Of a stretch of 64,000 nucleotides of DNA, positions 8,702 to 17,678 are shown in pieces. Below the pieces are notes generated by a model. It worked only from the letters and a program-made list of their open reading frames with translations. It did no database searches and had not been told where the DNA came from. The stretch lies in contig NZ_JAIUMR010000011.1 of NCBI RefSeq assembly GCF_022565475.1, forward strand, positions 1 through 64,000. The letters are read 5' to 3'. How positions within the stretch are numbered: position 1 is the stretch's first letter; each line of letters begins with the position of its first letter. The translations under genes and the position numbers were made by a program. Source of the DNA: Aliidiomarina sp. GTDB taxonomy: Bacteria > Pseudomonadota > Gammaproteobacteria > Enterobacterales > Alteromonadaceae.

Positions 8702-10456
8702 TTAATCCTTACGTAAATCGATGCCCAACTCAACCAATGCCGCAGGGTTGGCAACACCTGGCGCGTCGGTTAACGGACACTGTGCCGTGGTCGTTTTCGG
8801 GAACGCAATCACGTCACGAATCGAGCTCGCACCCACCATCAACATCACCAAACGGTCGAGGCCAAATGCTAAGCCCGCATGCGGTGGCGCACCATACTTC
8901 AATGCTTCTAACAAGAAGCCAAACTTCTCTTGCGCTTCGGCTTCGTCAATACCCAAAATACCAAACACCGCTTGTTGCATGGCATTGTCGTGAATACGCA
9001 CCGAGCCACCACCAACTTCACAGCCGTTCAGTACCATATCATAGGCATTCGACAGCGCAGCGCCCGGGTTGGCTTTCAATTCGTCGGCGGTCACACCAAT
9101 CGGTGCAGTGAACGGGTGATGCAAGGCAAAATAACCTTCATCGGTTTCTTCAAACATGGGGAAGTCGACCACCCACAATGGTTTCCAACTGTCTTCGACC
9201 AAACCAAAATCTTGGCCGAGTTTTAAACGCAATGCACCGAGCGCTTCCGAAACCACTGTGCCACGGTCGGCACCGAACAACAGAATGTCACCGTCCGCCG
9301 CGTCAACCCGCTCCAATAACGCCTGCACCACATCTTCTGGGAAAAATTTCAGCACCGGCGACTGCAAGCCTCCAAGGCCAGCAGCACGGTCATTGACCTT
9401 CATCCACGCCAAACCTTTGGCGCCATAAATGCCAACAAACGCTGTGTATTCATCAATTTGTTTGCGGCTCAAACTCGCGCCACCTGGCACTTTAATCACT
9501 GCCACACGACCTTTTTCATCATTCGCTGGGCCAGAGAACACCTTAAAATCGATGTCTTTGACCAAGTCGGCAACGTCCACCAATTCAAGCGGATTACGCA
9601 AGTCTGGTTTATCACTACCGAAACGACGCATCGCCTCGCTATACGGCATAATTGGGAAGTCACCCAATTCCACATTCAGCATTTCGTTAAATAACGACCG
9701 CACCATGCTTTCAGTGAGCGCACGCACATCGTCGGCGCTCATAAAGGTGGTTTCAATATCAATCTGAGTAAATTCAGGCTGACGATCCGCACGTAAATCT
9801 TCGTCGCGGAAGCACTTGACGATTTGATAGTAACGGTCAAAACCCGACATCATCAGCAACTGTTTGAACAGCTGCGGTGACTGTGGCAACGCAAAGAACT
9901 TACCCTTATGGGTGCGGCTTGGCACCAAATAATCGCGCGCACCTTCTGGCGTCGCCCGCGTTAACATGGGTGTTTCAATGTCCAAGAAGCCTTGACTGTC
10001 CATAAAACGGCGCACCGCACTCGCCACCCGCGCACGGAACTGAATTTTTTCATTCATGTCCGGACGACGGAGATCCAAATAACGATAGCGCAGGCGCTGC
10101 TCTTCGCTCACTTGCTGATTGTAATCAATGGGCAAAGGCGCCGAGCGATTCAAAATCGTCACTTCTTTCGCCAGCAATTCCACTTTACCCGTGGTCATGC
10201 GCTCATTCACTTGCCCTTCCGGACGGGCGCGCACGTCACCTTTAATTTGCACGCAGAATTCTTGGCGCAACTTGTTCGCTTCAGCAAACATGTCGGCTAA
10301 ATCAGGATCAAATACCACTTGCAGTAAGCCAGTACGATCACGCACATCAGCGAAAATCAAACCACCTAAATCGCGACGCTTATGAATCCAACCTGCAACG
10401 GTAACTTGATTGCCGAGCTCCTGCTCGGTGACCTGACCACAATAATGACTGCGCAT
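8702..10456 (-). CDS. aspS: Aspartyl-tRNA synthetase
   Basis: Class IIb aminoacyl-tRNA synthetase that charges tRNA-Asp. The 584-aa product (E. coli 590) has an N-terminal OB-fold anticodon-binding domain ([23 protein letters not shown]), motif 2 ([18 protein letters not shown]), the bacterial GAD insertion (about 290-420) and motif 3 ([14 protein letters not shown]). First gene of the aspS-ruvCAB group; an AAAG/GGAAG-type binding site precedes the ATG. The upstream 178 bp to the next gene hold only possible weak promoter boxes. Confidence 0.98.
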   Translation of the reverse strand: MRSHYCGQVTEQELGNQVTVAGWIHKRRDLGGLIFADVRDRTGLLQVVFDPDLADMFAEANKLRQEFCVQIKGDVRARPEGQVNERMTTGKVELLAKEVTILNRSAPLPIDYNQQVSEEQRLRYRYLDLRRPDMNEKIQFRARVASAVRRFMDSQGFLDIETPMLTRATPEGARDYLVPSRTHKGKFFALPQSPQLFKQLLMMSGFDRYYQIVKCFRDEDLRADRQPEFTQIDIETTFMSADDVRALTESMVRSLFNEMLNVELGDFPIMPYSEAMRRFGSDKPDLRNPLELVDVADLVKDIDFKVFSGPANDEKGRVAVIKVPGGASLSRKQIDEYTAFVGIYGAKGLAWMKVNDRAAGLGGLQSPVLKFFPEDVVQALLERVDAADGDILLFGADRGTVVSEALGALRLKLGQDFGLVEDSWKPLWVVDFPMFEETDEGYFALHHPFTAPIGVTADELKANPGAALSNAYDMVLNGCEVGGGSVRIHDNAMQQAVFGILGIDEAEAQEKFGFLLEALKYGAPPHAGLAFGLDRLVMLMVGASSIRDVIAFPKTTTAQCPLTDAPGVANPAALVELGIDLRKD

Positions 10457-10634
10457 GTTTCTTTGCTTCCACGTTTTGAAAAATCGGAAAAAAATTTAAA
10501 GCCGCCAAACGAATTTTGGCAACAATAATCTAATTTAATAAAGGAGGTAGTATAAAGGACAGCAGGGGTTAAAGTCACCCTGTGCGGCTGTCTAAAGTGG
10601 TCACCTTAGAGCCGCTAAAATCATCGCGAGAAAC

Positions 10635-12440
10635 CTACTCCGCTGGAACCGCGGGCTTGGCCAAGAAAATACCATGCTTGCCCGACTCTTTAACCTTGTA
10701 CATGGCTTCATCGGCAGCGCTCAGCAGACTTTCAAGATCGTCGCCATGATCAGGGAACATGGCCACACCAATACTCGCACCGATTTGCGCCAAACCTGAA
10801 TCAATCCGGAACGGCTGACCCATGCGCGAAAGAATTTTCTCGGCGACCACAGTCGCTTGATCCGTCGCCGTTAAGTCGGTCAATAAAATCACAAACTCGT
10901 CACCACCGTAGCGTCCGACCAAGTCGGACTCGCGCACCGAATGCTGCAGCCGTTTAGCCACCGCAATCAAAAGTTCGTCACCCGCTTCATGACCGCGTTC
11001 ATCATTGATGGCTTTAAAACCGTCTAGGTCGATGAACAACAATGCGAATTTTTTATCGTCCAACAGATGCTTCGTTAAAACGTCGTTGACACGTTCAAGA
11101 ATGTGCGCGCGATTCGGTAACGCTGTTAAGGAGTCGTGCAGCGCCTGATGACGAATCTTGGCTTCGCGCTGCTTTTGTCGCCGAATGTGCTTTCGTAATA
11201 CAAACATCCGCGCGACGAACAAGGTAATAATGACGATGACCAAAATCGTCATGATAATGGCCCAGCGCTGCACTTGCTCCCGATTCAGGCCACTTTCCAA
11301 GCTCGGATCAAACCACGCTTCTTGAATCGCTTGGCGCTCGGCTGCCGACACCGAAAGTATCGCGCGGTCAATGATTGGCACTAAATCAGCAAAATCGCGG
11401 TGCACGCCAATACTCACCTGGTCGCCGGGCTCGTCGCGCAATATATTTAATACCATGCCCGTCAGCCCTTGCTCACGTACACGGTTCATCAATAAAGGCA
11501 AGCTATCTAAATACGCGTCCGCAACGCCGTTGAGCACCGCACTAAGACCGTCTTCCGGCGTTTCCACTAGCAAGATCGTCATGCCGGGAATCGCCTTAAT
11601 TTGATCTAAAATTGAGTAGTTTTCGACCACTGCAATAACCTTCGTGCGCAAACTATTAAAGTTCTGCCCACGCACCGGGTTACTTTCTAAACTGACCGTT
11701 GCCCAAGCAACATCCCAATAAGGTACGCTGAACGCAGCATAATTGAGCCGCTCGCTGGTCGGCGTCATAAAGCTCAGCACATCGATATCACGCTGTTCCA
11801 ATGCGCGCACACACTGATTCCAAGTGCCGCAGTCAACCCACTCATAGCTGAAACCGATCCGCTCTGACAGAAGTTGCATCACGTCAACATCAAGACCGAC
11901 TGCACGTTCGCTGCGGTCGCGAAACGAAATCGGTGAAGAATCTTCCGGCAGACCGATATAAAGCACACCTGCAGACAACACCGCTTCGAATTCCGATGGA
12001 CGCAGATTAATCGCTTGCTCGGATTCGCTTATAAAGTCTAGATCAAGGGTTTGATCCAACTGCACCGTACGTAACAAGTGAATGGACTGCTGCGGAATCA
12101 CCTGCAACTCAGCATGCAAAGCGTCCTCGAGATCGCTGCCGCACCACCACGCAAGAACCTGCTTACTTTGAATCGCCGTAAGGAACGAGGTTGATTGCCC
12201 GTTGCGCTGAATTTGGTCACTAACCACCCGCAACGTATACTCTGGATAAGCGCGCTGCAAACGCAAACGCACTGCTTCGTTGGGAACCGCGATGACTAAC
12301 TGGCTTAGCGTTTGTTCGTTAGCGTTAACATCCGCTGCCACACAAATCTGTGCGCCTGCCGACTGCGCCCACGCAGGGGATTGAAGCACAACCATAAACA
12401 ACAGGACCAACGACCAAAGACAACGAAGGTTATGCTGCAT
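10635..12440 (-). CDS. Membrane diguanylate cyclase with periplasmic solute-binding sensor domain
   Basis: Predicted c-di-GMP synthase regulated by a periplasmic ligand. The ATG at 12440 (MQHNLRCLWSLVLLFMVVL) gives a clean signal peptide ending PAWAQS and 601 aa; the open frame extends 22 codons further but would run over the likely cmoA promoter. Domains: an extracytoplasmic part with an SBP_bac_3-like module (LYIGLPEDSSPISFRDRSERAVGLDVDVMQLLSERIGF), one membrane helix (about residue 375-395, AIIMTILVIVIITLFVARM), then a GGDEF domain with an intact GGDEF signature (about 512-516). An RESD inhibitory I-site lies five residues before it, so product feedback is expected. The ligand is unknown; amino-acid-like solutes are typical of the module. 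Confidence 0.9.
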   Translation of the reverse strand: MQHNLRCLWSLVLLFMVVLQSPAWAQSAGAQICVAADVNANEQTLSQLVIAVPNEAVRLRLQRAYPEYTLRVVSDQIQRNGQSTSFLTAIQSKQVLAWWCGSDLEDALHAELQVIPQQSIHLLRTVQLDQTLDLDFISESEQAINLRPSEFEAVLSAGVLYIGLPEDSSPISFRDRSERAVGLDVDVMQLLSERIGFSYEWVDCGTWNQCVRALEQRDIDVLSFMTPTSERLNYAAFSVPYWDVAWATVSLESNPVRGQNFNSLRTKVIAVVENYSILDQIKAIPGMTILLVETPEDGLSAVLNGVADAYLDSLPLLMNRVREQGLTGMVLNILRDEPGDQVSIGVHRDFADLVPIIDRAILSVSAAERQAIQEAWFDPSLESGLNREQVQRWAIIMTILVIVIITLFVARMFVLRKHIRRQKQREAKIRHQALHDSLTALPNRAHILERVNDVLTKHLLDDKKFALLFIDLDGFKAINDERGHEAGDELLIAVAKRLQHSVRESDLVGRYGGDEFVILLTDLTATDQATVVAEKILSRMGQPFRIDSGLAQIGASIGVAMFPDHGDDLESLLSAADEAMYKVKESGKHGIFLAKPAVPAE

Positions 12441-12469
12441 AACACGCTTCTGCAGTTTCGACGCAAATA

Positions 12470-12498
12470 TGGTCGCTACACTCTGCTTAAGGTACAAT
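12470..12498 (+). promoter_or_regulatory. possible cmoA promoter
   Basis: TACAAT at 12493-12498 with a weak -35 (TGGTCG, 12470-12475) at 17-bp spacing, 38 bp before the cmoA ATG. No clear Shine-Dalgarno sequence lies in front of cmoA. Confidence 0.35.
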
Positions 12499-12535
12499 TT
12501 AGTCATTATCCCGAGTTATTAGTGCAAAAACACTC

Positions 12536-13294
12536 ATGAAACCAATTCAACCGACACAACGCGATGCCGTTTACTCGCAGCCATTAGAAAAAGTCAGTGA
12601 CTTTACCTTTGACGCCCAAGTCGTCAATGTGTTCCCTGACATGATTAATCGCTCAATTCCCGGCTACGCCAATATTATCCACACTATTGGACGTCTTGCT
12701 GAACGCTACATCCAACCGCATACGAAGGTCTACGACCTTGGTTGTTCGTTAGGTGCAGCAACGCTTGCCGTGAAACAGCATTGTCAACAATCCGGTGTTG
12801 AAATTATTGGTATCGACAATTCCCAGGCTATGGTCGAACGCTGCCAAACCTACGTCGATGCCTATCGCGGTGATAGCCAAGTGCACATTATCTGCGCCGA
12901 TATTAGTGACGTGCAGCTTGAGCCATGTTCAATGGTCATTCTGAATTTTACTTTACAGTTTGTCGATCCCAAACTGCGCCAGAAGATCATAAACTCGATT
13001 TTCGCACAATTATTGCCTGGCGGGCTACTAGTAATTTCCGAAAAAGTACGCCACAGCGACCCCGTAGCCGAAGAACTTTTAGTCGACTTGCACCACCAAT
13101 TCAAACGCGACAACGGCTACAGCGAACTTGAAGTCAGCCAAAAACGCGCCGCACTCGAAAACGTCATGCGCATCGATACACCCGAAACACAAGAGCGGCG
13201 TTTACATGATGCCGGCTTCACCACAGTGCAAAATTGGTTCCGCTGTTTCAACTTTGCCTCATGGGTTGCAATTAAAGGTGAGAGTCATGAATAA
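12536..13294 (+). CDS. cmoA: Carboxy-S-adenosyl-L-methionine synthase CmoA
   Basis: Converts SAM and prephenate to carboxy-SAM, the donor for cmo5U34 wobble modification of tRNA. The 252-aa product has the class I methyltransferase motif [12 protein letters not shown] (about residues 65-76) and the family signature [16 protein letters not shown] near the N terminus. It overlaps cmoB by 8 nt, a coupling seen in other gammaproteobacteria. It is divergent from the diguanylate cyclase gene. Confidence 0.96.
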   Translation: MKPIQPTQRDAVYSQPLEKVSDFTFDAQVVNVFPDMINRSIPGYANIIHTIGRLAERYIQPHTKVYDLGCSLGAATLAVKQHCQQSGVEIIGIDNSQAMVERCQTYVDAYRGDSQVHIICADISDVQLEPCSMVILNFTLQFVDPKLRQKIINSIFAQLLPGGLLVISEKVRHSDPVAEELLVDLHHQFKRDNGYSELEVSQKRAALENVMRIDTPETQERRLHDAGFTTVQNWFRCFNFASWVAIKGESHE

Positions 13295-14267
13295 AGCCAG
13301 TGAATTTAACGATTTTTACAAAGTTCTCGCCGACAGCCCACTTGCACATTGGCTCGAAACCTTGCCCGCTCAACTGCGGACATGGCAACAACAACCGCAC
13401 GGTGAATTTCACAAATGGCAGCGCGTTATACAGCAATTACCAGAGCTCACCGCCAAACATATTGACCTGCACAGTAAAGTCGAGCTCGGTCAAGCAGACG
13501 AAGCCAATGCCGGCCAACAAGCGCGCATCCGCGGCCTCTTAAAGCAACTAATGCCCTGGCGCAAAGGCCCGTTTGACTTGTTTGGTGTGCACATCGACAC
13601 CGAATGGCGCTCCGATTGGAAGTGGGACCGCGTGGCACCACATATCAGCGATTTAAACGGACGCACCGTTTTGGATATCGGTTGCGGTAGCGGCTACCAC
13701 CTTTGGCGCATGCTCGGCGCCGGCGCCGACCTCGCCGTTGGCATCGATCCCGGAGAGCTCTTCGTCAGCCAATTCCGCGCCGTACGCAAATTCGTACCCA
13801 CAGAACTGGCTCAACGTATTGAATTGCTGCCACTCGGCATCGAGCACATGCCCAAGCTCCAAGCATTTGACACCGTTTTCACCATGGGCGTCTTATACCA
13901 TCGCCGCTCACCGGTCGATTTCTTGCAGCAGTGCGTCGATCAACTGCGCAAAGGTGGCGAACTTATATTGGAAACCCTCGTCATCGACGGCGACCGCAAC
14001 ACCGTCCTTGTCCCCGGCGACCGCTACGCACAGATGCCCAACGTCTGGTTCCTGCCCTCATCCGCCGCCCTCTGCCACTGGCTTGAGCGCCTCGGCATGA
14101 AAAACATTCGCGTCGTCGACGAGTGCATCACCACCACCGACGAACAACGCGCCACCGAGTGGATGGAAAGCCATTCCCTCGCCGACTTCCTCGACCCCAA
14201 CGACAACAGCAAAACCATCGAAGGTTACCCCGCCCCGAAACGGGCCGTAATTGTTGCAGAAAAATAA
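13287..14267 (+). CDS. cmoB: tRNA U34 carboxymethyltransferase CmoB
   Basis: Transfers the carboxymethyl group of carboxy-SAM to 5-hydroxyuridine-34 of tRNA, giving cmo5U. The start is the ATG at 13287 ([22 protein letters not shown]), with GGTGAG upstream; the longer open frame reaching back into cmoA is not CmoB-like. The 326-aa product has the SAM motif [21 protein letters not shown] (about residues 126-146) and the conserved [25 protein letters not shown] region. Length equals the family norm (E. coli 323). Confidence 0.97.
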   Translation: MNKASEFNDFYKVLADSPLAHWLETLPAQLRTWQQQPHGEFHKWQRVIQQLPELTAKHIDLHSKVELGQADEANAGQQARIRGLLKQLMPWRKGPFDLFGVHIDTEWRSDWKWDRVAPHISDLNGRTVLDIGCGSGYHLWRMLGAGADLAVGIDPGELFVSQFRAVRKFVPTELAQRIELLPLGIEHMPKLQAFDTVFTMGVLYHRRSPVDFLQQCVDQLRKGGELILETLVIDGDRNTVLVPGDRYAQMPNVWFLPSSAALCHWLERLGMKNIRVVDECITTTDEQRATEWMESHSLADFLDPNDNSKTIEGYPAPKRAVIVAEK

Positions 14268-14272
14268 AGAGA

Positions 14273-14295
14273 GTAGGCAATCCGCGATTGCCTAC
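14273..14295 (+). terminator. hairpin after cmoB
   Basis: Perfect 9-bp inverted repeat GTAGGCAAT / ATTGCCTAC with a 5-nt loop just after the cmoB stop. No U tract follows, so termination efficiency is doubtful. Confidence 0.4.
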
Positions 14296-14361
14296 ATTCG
14301 TATCCCTTCAATTTCGCATTAAATCATCGCTACACTTCCCGCTTTGGCACACAACCACGAA

Positions 14362-14424
14362 CAAGAATTTTCCCAATTCGGGAAAATTCTTGCATAACTC
14401 AATTGATTTTCCCATAATGGGAAA
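14362..14424. promoter_or_regulatory. operator/promoter of the higBA remnant: two TTTCCC-N5-GGGAAA palindromes
   Basis: Two operator-like palindromes: 14362-14392 has perfect 13-bp arms CAAGAATTTTCCC / GGGAAAATTCTTG around AATTC, and 14408-14424 is the perfect palindrome TTTCCCATAATGGGAAA. Between and inside them lie TTGCAT (14390-14395) and CATAAT (14413-14418) with exactly 17-bp spacing, a good sigma70 promoter. A regulator binding both would occlude both promoter boxes. HigA-type autoregulation is the likely reading (inference). Confidence 0.7.
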
Positions 14425-14596
14425 TAAGGAACTCTATCGTCACGCAAGCTTTGTTGGGAATAATAGGGTTGTTTTTAATATCCATGGGAACAAGTACAGA
14501 TTAGTTGTCGCAATCAATTTTTCTTTTTCAATCATATACATCCGCTTTGTCGGAAATCATGATGAATATGACCAGATCGATGCAGCGACCATATAA
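14417..14596 (+). pseudogene. higB: C-terminal remnant of a HigB-type mRNA interferase toxin
   Basis: The frame from about 14429 to the TAA at 14596 encodes the second half of a HigB toxin: LYRHASFVGNNRVVFNIH, then GNKYRLVVAINFSFSIIYIR, then FVGNHDEYDQIDAATI. This matches the family's core strands and its H-EYD-ID end. Full HigB proteins are about 95-105 aa; about the first 45 residues are missing, and no frame upstream supplies them. The only Met (14417) sits inside the -10 box and operator palindrome, so it would not be in the mRNA. Conclusion: a deletion fused the operator/promoter directly to the middle of the toxin gene, leaving it inactive. higA follows 10 bp later. Confidence 0.8.
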
Positions 14597-14606
14597 AGGC
14601 TGAGCT

Positions 14607-14975
14607 ATGAACATCAAACCGATTAAAAGCGAACAAGACTATCGTGCCGCCCTCGCGCGAATTGACGAATTATGGAATGCCGAACCGAACACAACCGCAG
14701 GGGATGAACTGGAAGTATGGGTAACATTAGTCACCGCATATGAAGAAAAAGAGTTTCCTATCGATGCACCCGACCCAATCGAAGCCATTCGATTTCGAAT
14801 GGAGCAACTTGACCTAGCCGACAAAGATCTCATGCCGTTCTTAGGAACACGAAGCCGCGTGAGCGAAATACTTAATCGCAAACGCGGCCTGAGTATCAAA
14901 ATGATACGTAGCTTGCATGTTGGCTTACGTATCCCGCTTCATTGCTTGATTCAAGATTACCCTCTGGCCGATTAG
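14607..14975 (+). CDS. higA: HigA-family antitoxin / transcriptional regulator
   Basis: COG5499-type antitoxin with a C-terminal Xre-like helix-turn-helix (about residues 58-115: MEQLDLADKDLMPFLGTRSR, then VSEILNRKRGLSIKMIRSLH). The N-terminal half is the toxin-binding region. At 122 aa it is full length. Its partner toxin is truncated just upstream, so it persists as an orphan that may still repress its own palindromic operator. Base composition is somewhat more AT-rich than the flanking core genes, consistent with acquisition. Confidence 0.85.
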   Translation: MNIKPIKSEQDYRAALARIDELWNAEPNTTAGDELEVWVTLVTAYEEKEFPIDAPDPIEAIRFRMEQLDLADKDLMPFLGTRSRVSEILNRKRGLSIKMIRSLHVGLRIPLHCLIQDYPLAD

Positions 14976-14995
14976 CCATCCGACCACAACAGCGC

Positions 14996-15352
14996 CTAAT
15001 CTGCGCCACCGTCCTCGCCATCTCCATCCGGTGCGTCTTGGGCAAAGGCCTTGCTGCGCTGAAAACGGCTCGCCGCTTCCGGAATATAAGGCACCGCCAT
15101 AGTTAAAGTAATCGGTTGCAGCACCAAAGGATAGAGCAAGCCTACCGCTAACAACGCAACAATTTTCAAAGCGATACCTGGCACATCCAACAGTATCCAG
15201 AACATTGCTACCAGCAAAATGACTTTCAGAACATTCGCAATGGCTTTGCGCTCAAACGGCATCGAACGCGCCGCCATCGCTACAATCTGAGCACGCTCCA
15301 ACGTCGAAAAACCTTTCAATGCCTTAATTTTACTCGCTGAAAAATAAATCAT
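14996..15352 (-). CDS. Small membrane protein of unknown function
   Basis: 118-aa protein that begins MIYFSASKIKALKGFSTLER, with two closely spaced membrane helices (about residues 42-60, LKVILLVAMFWILLDVPGIA, and 62-82) and an acidic, Gly/Asp-rich tail (DAPDGDGEDGGAD). It resembles short proteins found in Alteromonadales (possibly the DUF6170 group; recalled, not checked). It stands alone between higA (convergent) and the palindromic repeat before galU. Function unknown. Confidence 0.75.
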   Translation of the reverse strand: MIYFSASKIKALKGFSTLERAQIVAMAARSMPFERKAIANVLKVILLVAMFWILLDVPGIALKIVALLAVGLLYPLVLQPITLTMAVPYIPEAASRFQRSKAFAQDAPDGDGEDGGAD

Positions 15353-15441
15353 TCGCTTGACTCCTTTGTTTCACAAAAGTTTAGCACAACTCCTGCATTC
15401 TGTTTACGGGCAACATGTTGTAAACTCAAGGTTAAAGCGAA

Positions 15442-15674
15442 GCACCACGCGAGGTGCCCGAGCGACGTGAATGCGCTGCACGCTGAAAAGGCGGAGTACC
15501 ACGTGAGGTGCCCAACCGGCCGGTTTTCAGAGCGTATGCGGCATGGATGCCGCATCCGAGCCCCCATGGATGGGTTTACGGCGTCTATGAAAACCGGTCG
15601 GTTGGGTACCGGAAGTGGTGCGACAGCATTTAGCGTGCAGCGCTTCCGCGGTGCAGGGGCACCGGAAGTGGTGC
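15442..15674. repeat. palindromic repeat copy A: 62-bp core with about 86-bp inverted arms
   Basis: The core is at 15528-15589 (starts CAGAGCGTATGCGGCATGG, ends ACGGCGTCTATG). It is flanked by an extended imperfect inverted repeat: CCCAACCGGCCGGTTTTCA (left) pairs with TGAAAACCGGTCGGTTGGG (right). Each arm holds two repeats of 54-bp period: CCACGCGAGGTGCCC and CCACGTGAGGTGCCC on the left, ACCGGAAGTGGTGC twice on the right. It fills most of the 352-bp gap before galU. No gene was seen in it. Copies B, C and D are at 55.7-57.2 kb. Confidence 0.9.
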
Positions 15675-15704
15675 AACAGTATTTTAAAACGAGAAAGGTG
15701 AATT

Positions 15705-16607
15705 ATGAGTAAGAAAGGACAAGCCGTAACCAAAGTGATTATTCCCGTGGCCGGCCTTGGGACACGGATGCTACCTGCGACGAAGGCGATTCCGAAGGAA
15801 ATGCTGCCGTTAGTGGATAAACCATTAATTCAGTATATCGTTAATGAATGTGCCGCCGCTGGGTTGACGGAAATTATTTTGGTGACGCATTCGAGTAAAA
15901 ATTCGATTGAAAACCATTTTGATACCAGCTTTGAACTGGAGTCGATATTAGAAAAACGCGTTAAGCGCCAATTATTGGACGAAGTACAGGCCATTTGCCC
16001 GCAAGGTGTGACCATCATGCATGTTCGTCAAGGCGCAGCTAAAGGCCTTGGTCACGCCGTGTTGTGCGCGCGGCCGTTGGTTGGCGACGAACCATTTGCT
16101 GTCGTTTTGCCTGACGTTCTCATGGACGAGGCGAGCTACGACACAAAAACAGAAAACATGGCAGAAATGATCGCAAACTTCGCTCACACCGGGGCCAGTC
16201 AAGTCATGGTCGAAAAAGTGCCCGCGAATCTCGTTGACCAATATGGAGTCGCCGACATTGGTGGTGCGGAACTTCGCCCGCGTGAACAAGCGCCAATTAA
16301 AGCCTTAGTCGAAAAGCCACCCGTAGACGAAGCACCGTCAGATCTTGCTGTGGTTGGACGCTACGTGTTTTCCAATGGCTTGTGGCCATTGCTGGAGAAA
16401 ACACCGACCGGAGCAGGCAACGAAATACAGTTAACCGACGCGATTGCAATGCTGCTTGAACAAGAAGGAGTGAACGCTTACTACATGCAGGGACATAGCC
16501 ACGACTGCGGTAATAAGCTGGGCTATTTGCAAACGTTTGTTACCTACGCCCTACGCCATCCGCAACTCGGCAAAGAGTTCGGTTCCTGGTTGCAGAGCAT
16601 TAAATAA
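15705..16607 (+). CDS. galU: UTP-glucose-1-phosphate uridylyltransferase GalU
   Basis: Makes UDP-glucose from UTP and glucose-1-phosphate for envelope polysaccharides. The 300-aa product has the nucleotidyltransferase motif [20 protein letters not shown] (about residues 14-33), the VEKP sugar-binding motif, and [10 protein letters not shown] near residue 245. The ATG is preceded by AAAGGTGA. It is convergent with rssB, 5 bp apart; galU and rssB are neighbours in E. coli too. The whole upstream region is repeat copy A, so its promoter must lie in or beside the palindrome. Confidence 0.97.
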   Translation: MSKKGQAVTKVIIPVAGLGTRMLPATKAIPKEMLPLVDKPLIQYIVNECAAAGLTEIILVTHSSKNSIENHFDTSFELESILEKRVKRQLLDEVQAICPQGVTIMHVRQGAAKGLGHAVLCARPLVGDEPFAVVLPDVLMDEASYDTKTENMAEMIANFAHTGASQVMVEKVPANLVDQYGVADIGGAELRPREQAPIKALVEKPPVDEAPSDLAVVGRYVFSNGLWPLLEKTPTGAGNEIQLTDAIAMLLEQEGVNAYYMQGHSHDCGNKLGYLQTFVTYALRHPQLGKEFGSWLQSIK

Positions 16608-16612
16608 GTCAA

Positions 16613-17593
16613 TTAGCTGCGGGGTTGCGCCCGCAGCCAAGTTTCCTCACAGGCCATATAGAAACCTTGTCGATCCAGCGGCACTTGGTGTTGACGGTAA
16701 GTCGCATTGCCCCAAATGCCCAACGCTAAATCAGGCTTCCCTTCATGGCTGAGCAAGATTTTGTCCCCGGCTTGGCTCCAACGTGCGACCCCCGTGCGCG
16801 TATCAATCCACACCACAACCATGTCAAAAGCCGCACGAATACGTGAATGACAGAGCTCACTGTTCAAGCGCGCCAGCAGTTTCGGCGGATGCATCAGTAA
16901 GTGTGTCGTTTCCGCCAAAGTAGCTCGCAAGAGCGGATTAAACAGTGTTTTCAGCACCAACAGCGCGAGAATATCTTGCCCACTGAGCGCTTGCGCTCGG
17001 GCAAGCACCATAATCAATTGATCATTGGGCAAGCGGTAGTAATCGAGCCATAGCCGTTGCTCGTCGCGAGGGCCGACATGGTGGATGATTTGGAATGGCC
17101 CCACGGCTAATTGATCGCGGCGAATTAAATCATAACTTAAACGTTGCACGACGCTGTCGTCTTGAAATAGAACATCAAGATGGTCATCAAATTCCCAACG
17201 GTCATGCTCGTGTTCCTTTTCGAGCGCTACTCGATCGAGACAACTCTCTAAAGCATATTCAAGCACATCGAGTTTCGCCACCGGTTTTACCAAATAGTCC
17301 GCTGCGCCAAGGCGCACAGCTTCACGAATATCGGCCATGCGGTCTGACGCTGAGATGACAATTACGGGAATCGGGTCTGGTGAGCTGACTAAACGTTCAA
17401 GAATCGCCAAGCCAGACATATCAGGTAGGCTTAAGTCACAGAGCACCACATCAGGTTCAATCTGTTTCAGCAGCCGCAGCGCCGTTTCGCCGTCAGGCGC
17501 ATGTGTAGCACTGTAGCCTCGTTCGCTTAAAAAACTGTCGAGAATCGAGGCATAAACGCGATCATCTTCAATGATCAGGACTTTTCGATTCAT
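16613..17593 (-). CDS. rssB: RssB-type response regulator (RpoS proteolysis adaptor)
   Basis: RssB delivers the stationary-phase sigma factor RpoS to ClpXP. The 326-aa product has an N-terminal receiver domain (about residues 1-120) with acidic pocket EDD (9-11), phospho-acceptor D53 (VLCDLSLPDMSG) and Lys in YLVKPV. Its C-terminal domain is PP2C-like but degenerate, as in RssB. Adjacency to galU supports the call. A generic receiver-PP2C protein is the alternative. Confidence 0.87.
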   Translation of the reverse strand: MNRKVLIIEDDRVYASILDSFLSERGYSATHAPDGETALRLLKQIEPDVVLCDLSLPDMSGLAILERLVSSPDPIPVIVISASDRMADIREAVRLGAADYLVKPVAKLDVLEYALESCLDRVALEKEHEHDRWEFDDHLDVLFQDDSVVQRLSYDLIRRDQLAVGPFQIIHHVGPRDEQRLWLDYYRLPNDQLIMVLARAQALSGQDILALLVLKTLFNPLLRATLAETTHLLMHPPKLLARLNSELCHSRIRAAFDMVVVWIDTRTGVARWSQAGDKILLSHEGKPDLALGIWGNATYRQHQVPLDRQGFYMACEETWLRAQPRS

Positions 17594-17678
17594 CTTGGGA
17601 ACTCCACTTCCTCGCCTACCTTAAGCGTCGTTCACAAACGCGCTGGCGTCAAACCTAGAATCGATAATATTGAGTAAA

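Noticed and set aside
14123-14416. Plus-strand open frame running from inside cmoB into the higB remnant.
   Set aside because: The part before about 14417 is a shadow of cmoB and of the operator region; only the last 59 codons resemble HigB.
15510-15606. Repeat copy A has GCCCAAC on the left and GTTGGGT on the right, matching the integron attC ends RYYYAAC and GTTRRRY.
   Set aside because: The other three copies lack these ends in that order, there is no integrase or cassette array, and the arms vary by locus; the match is probably chance.
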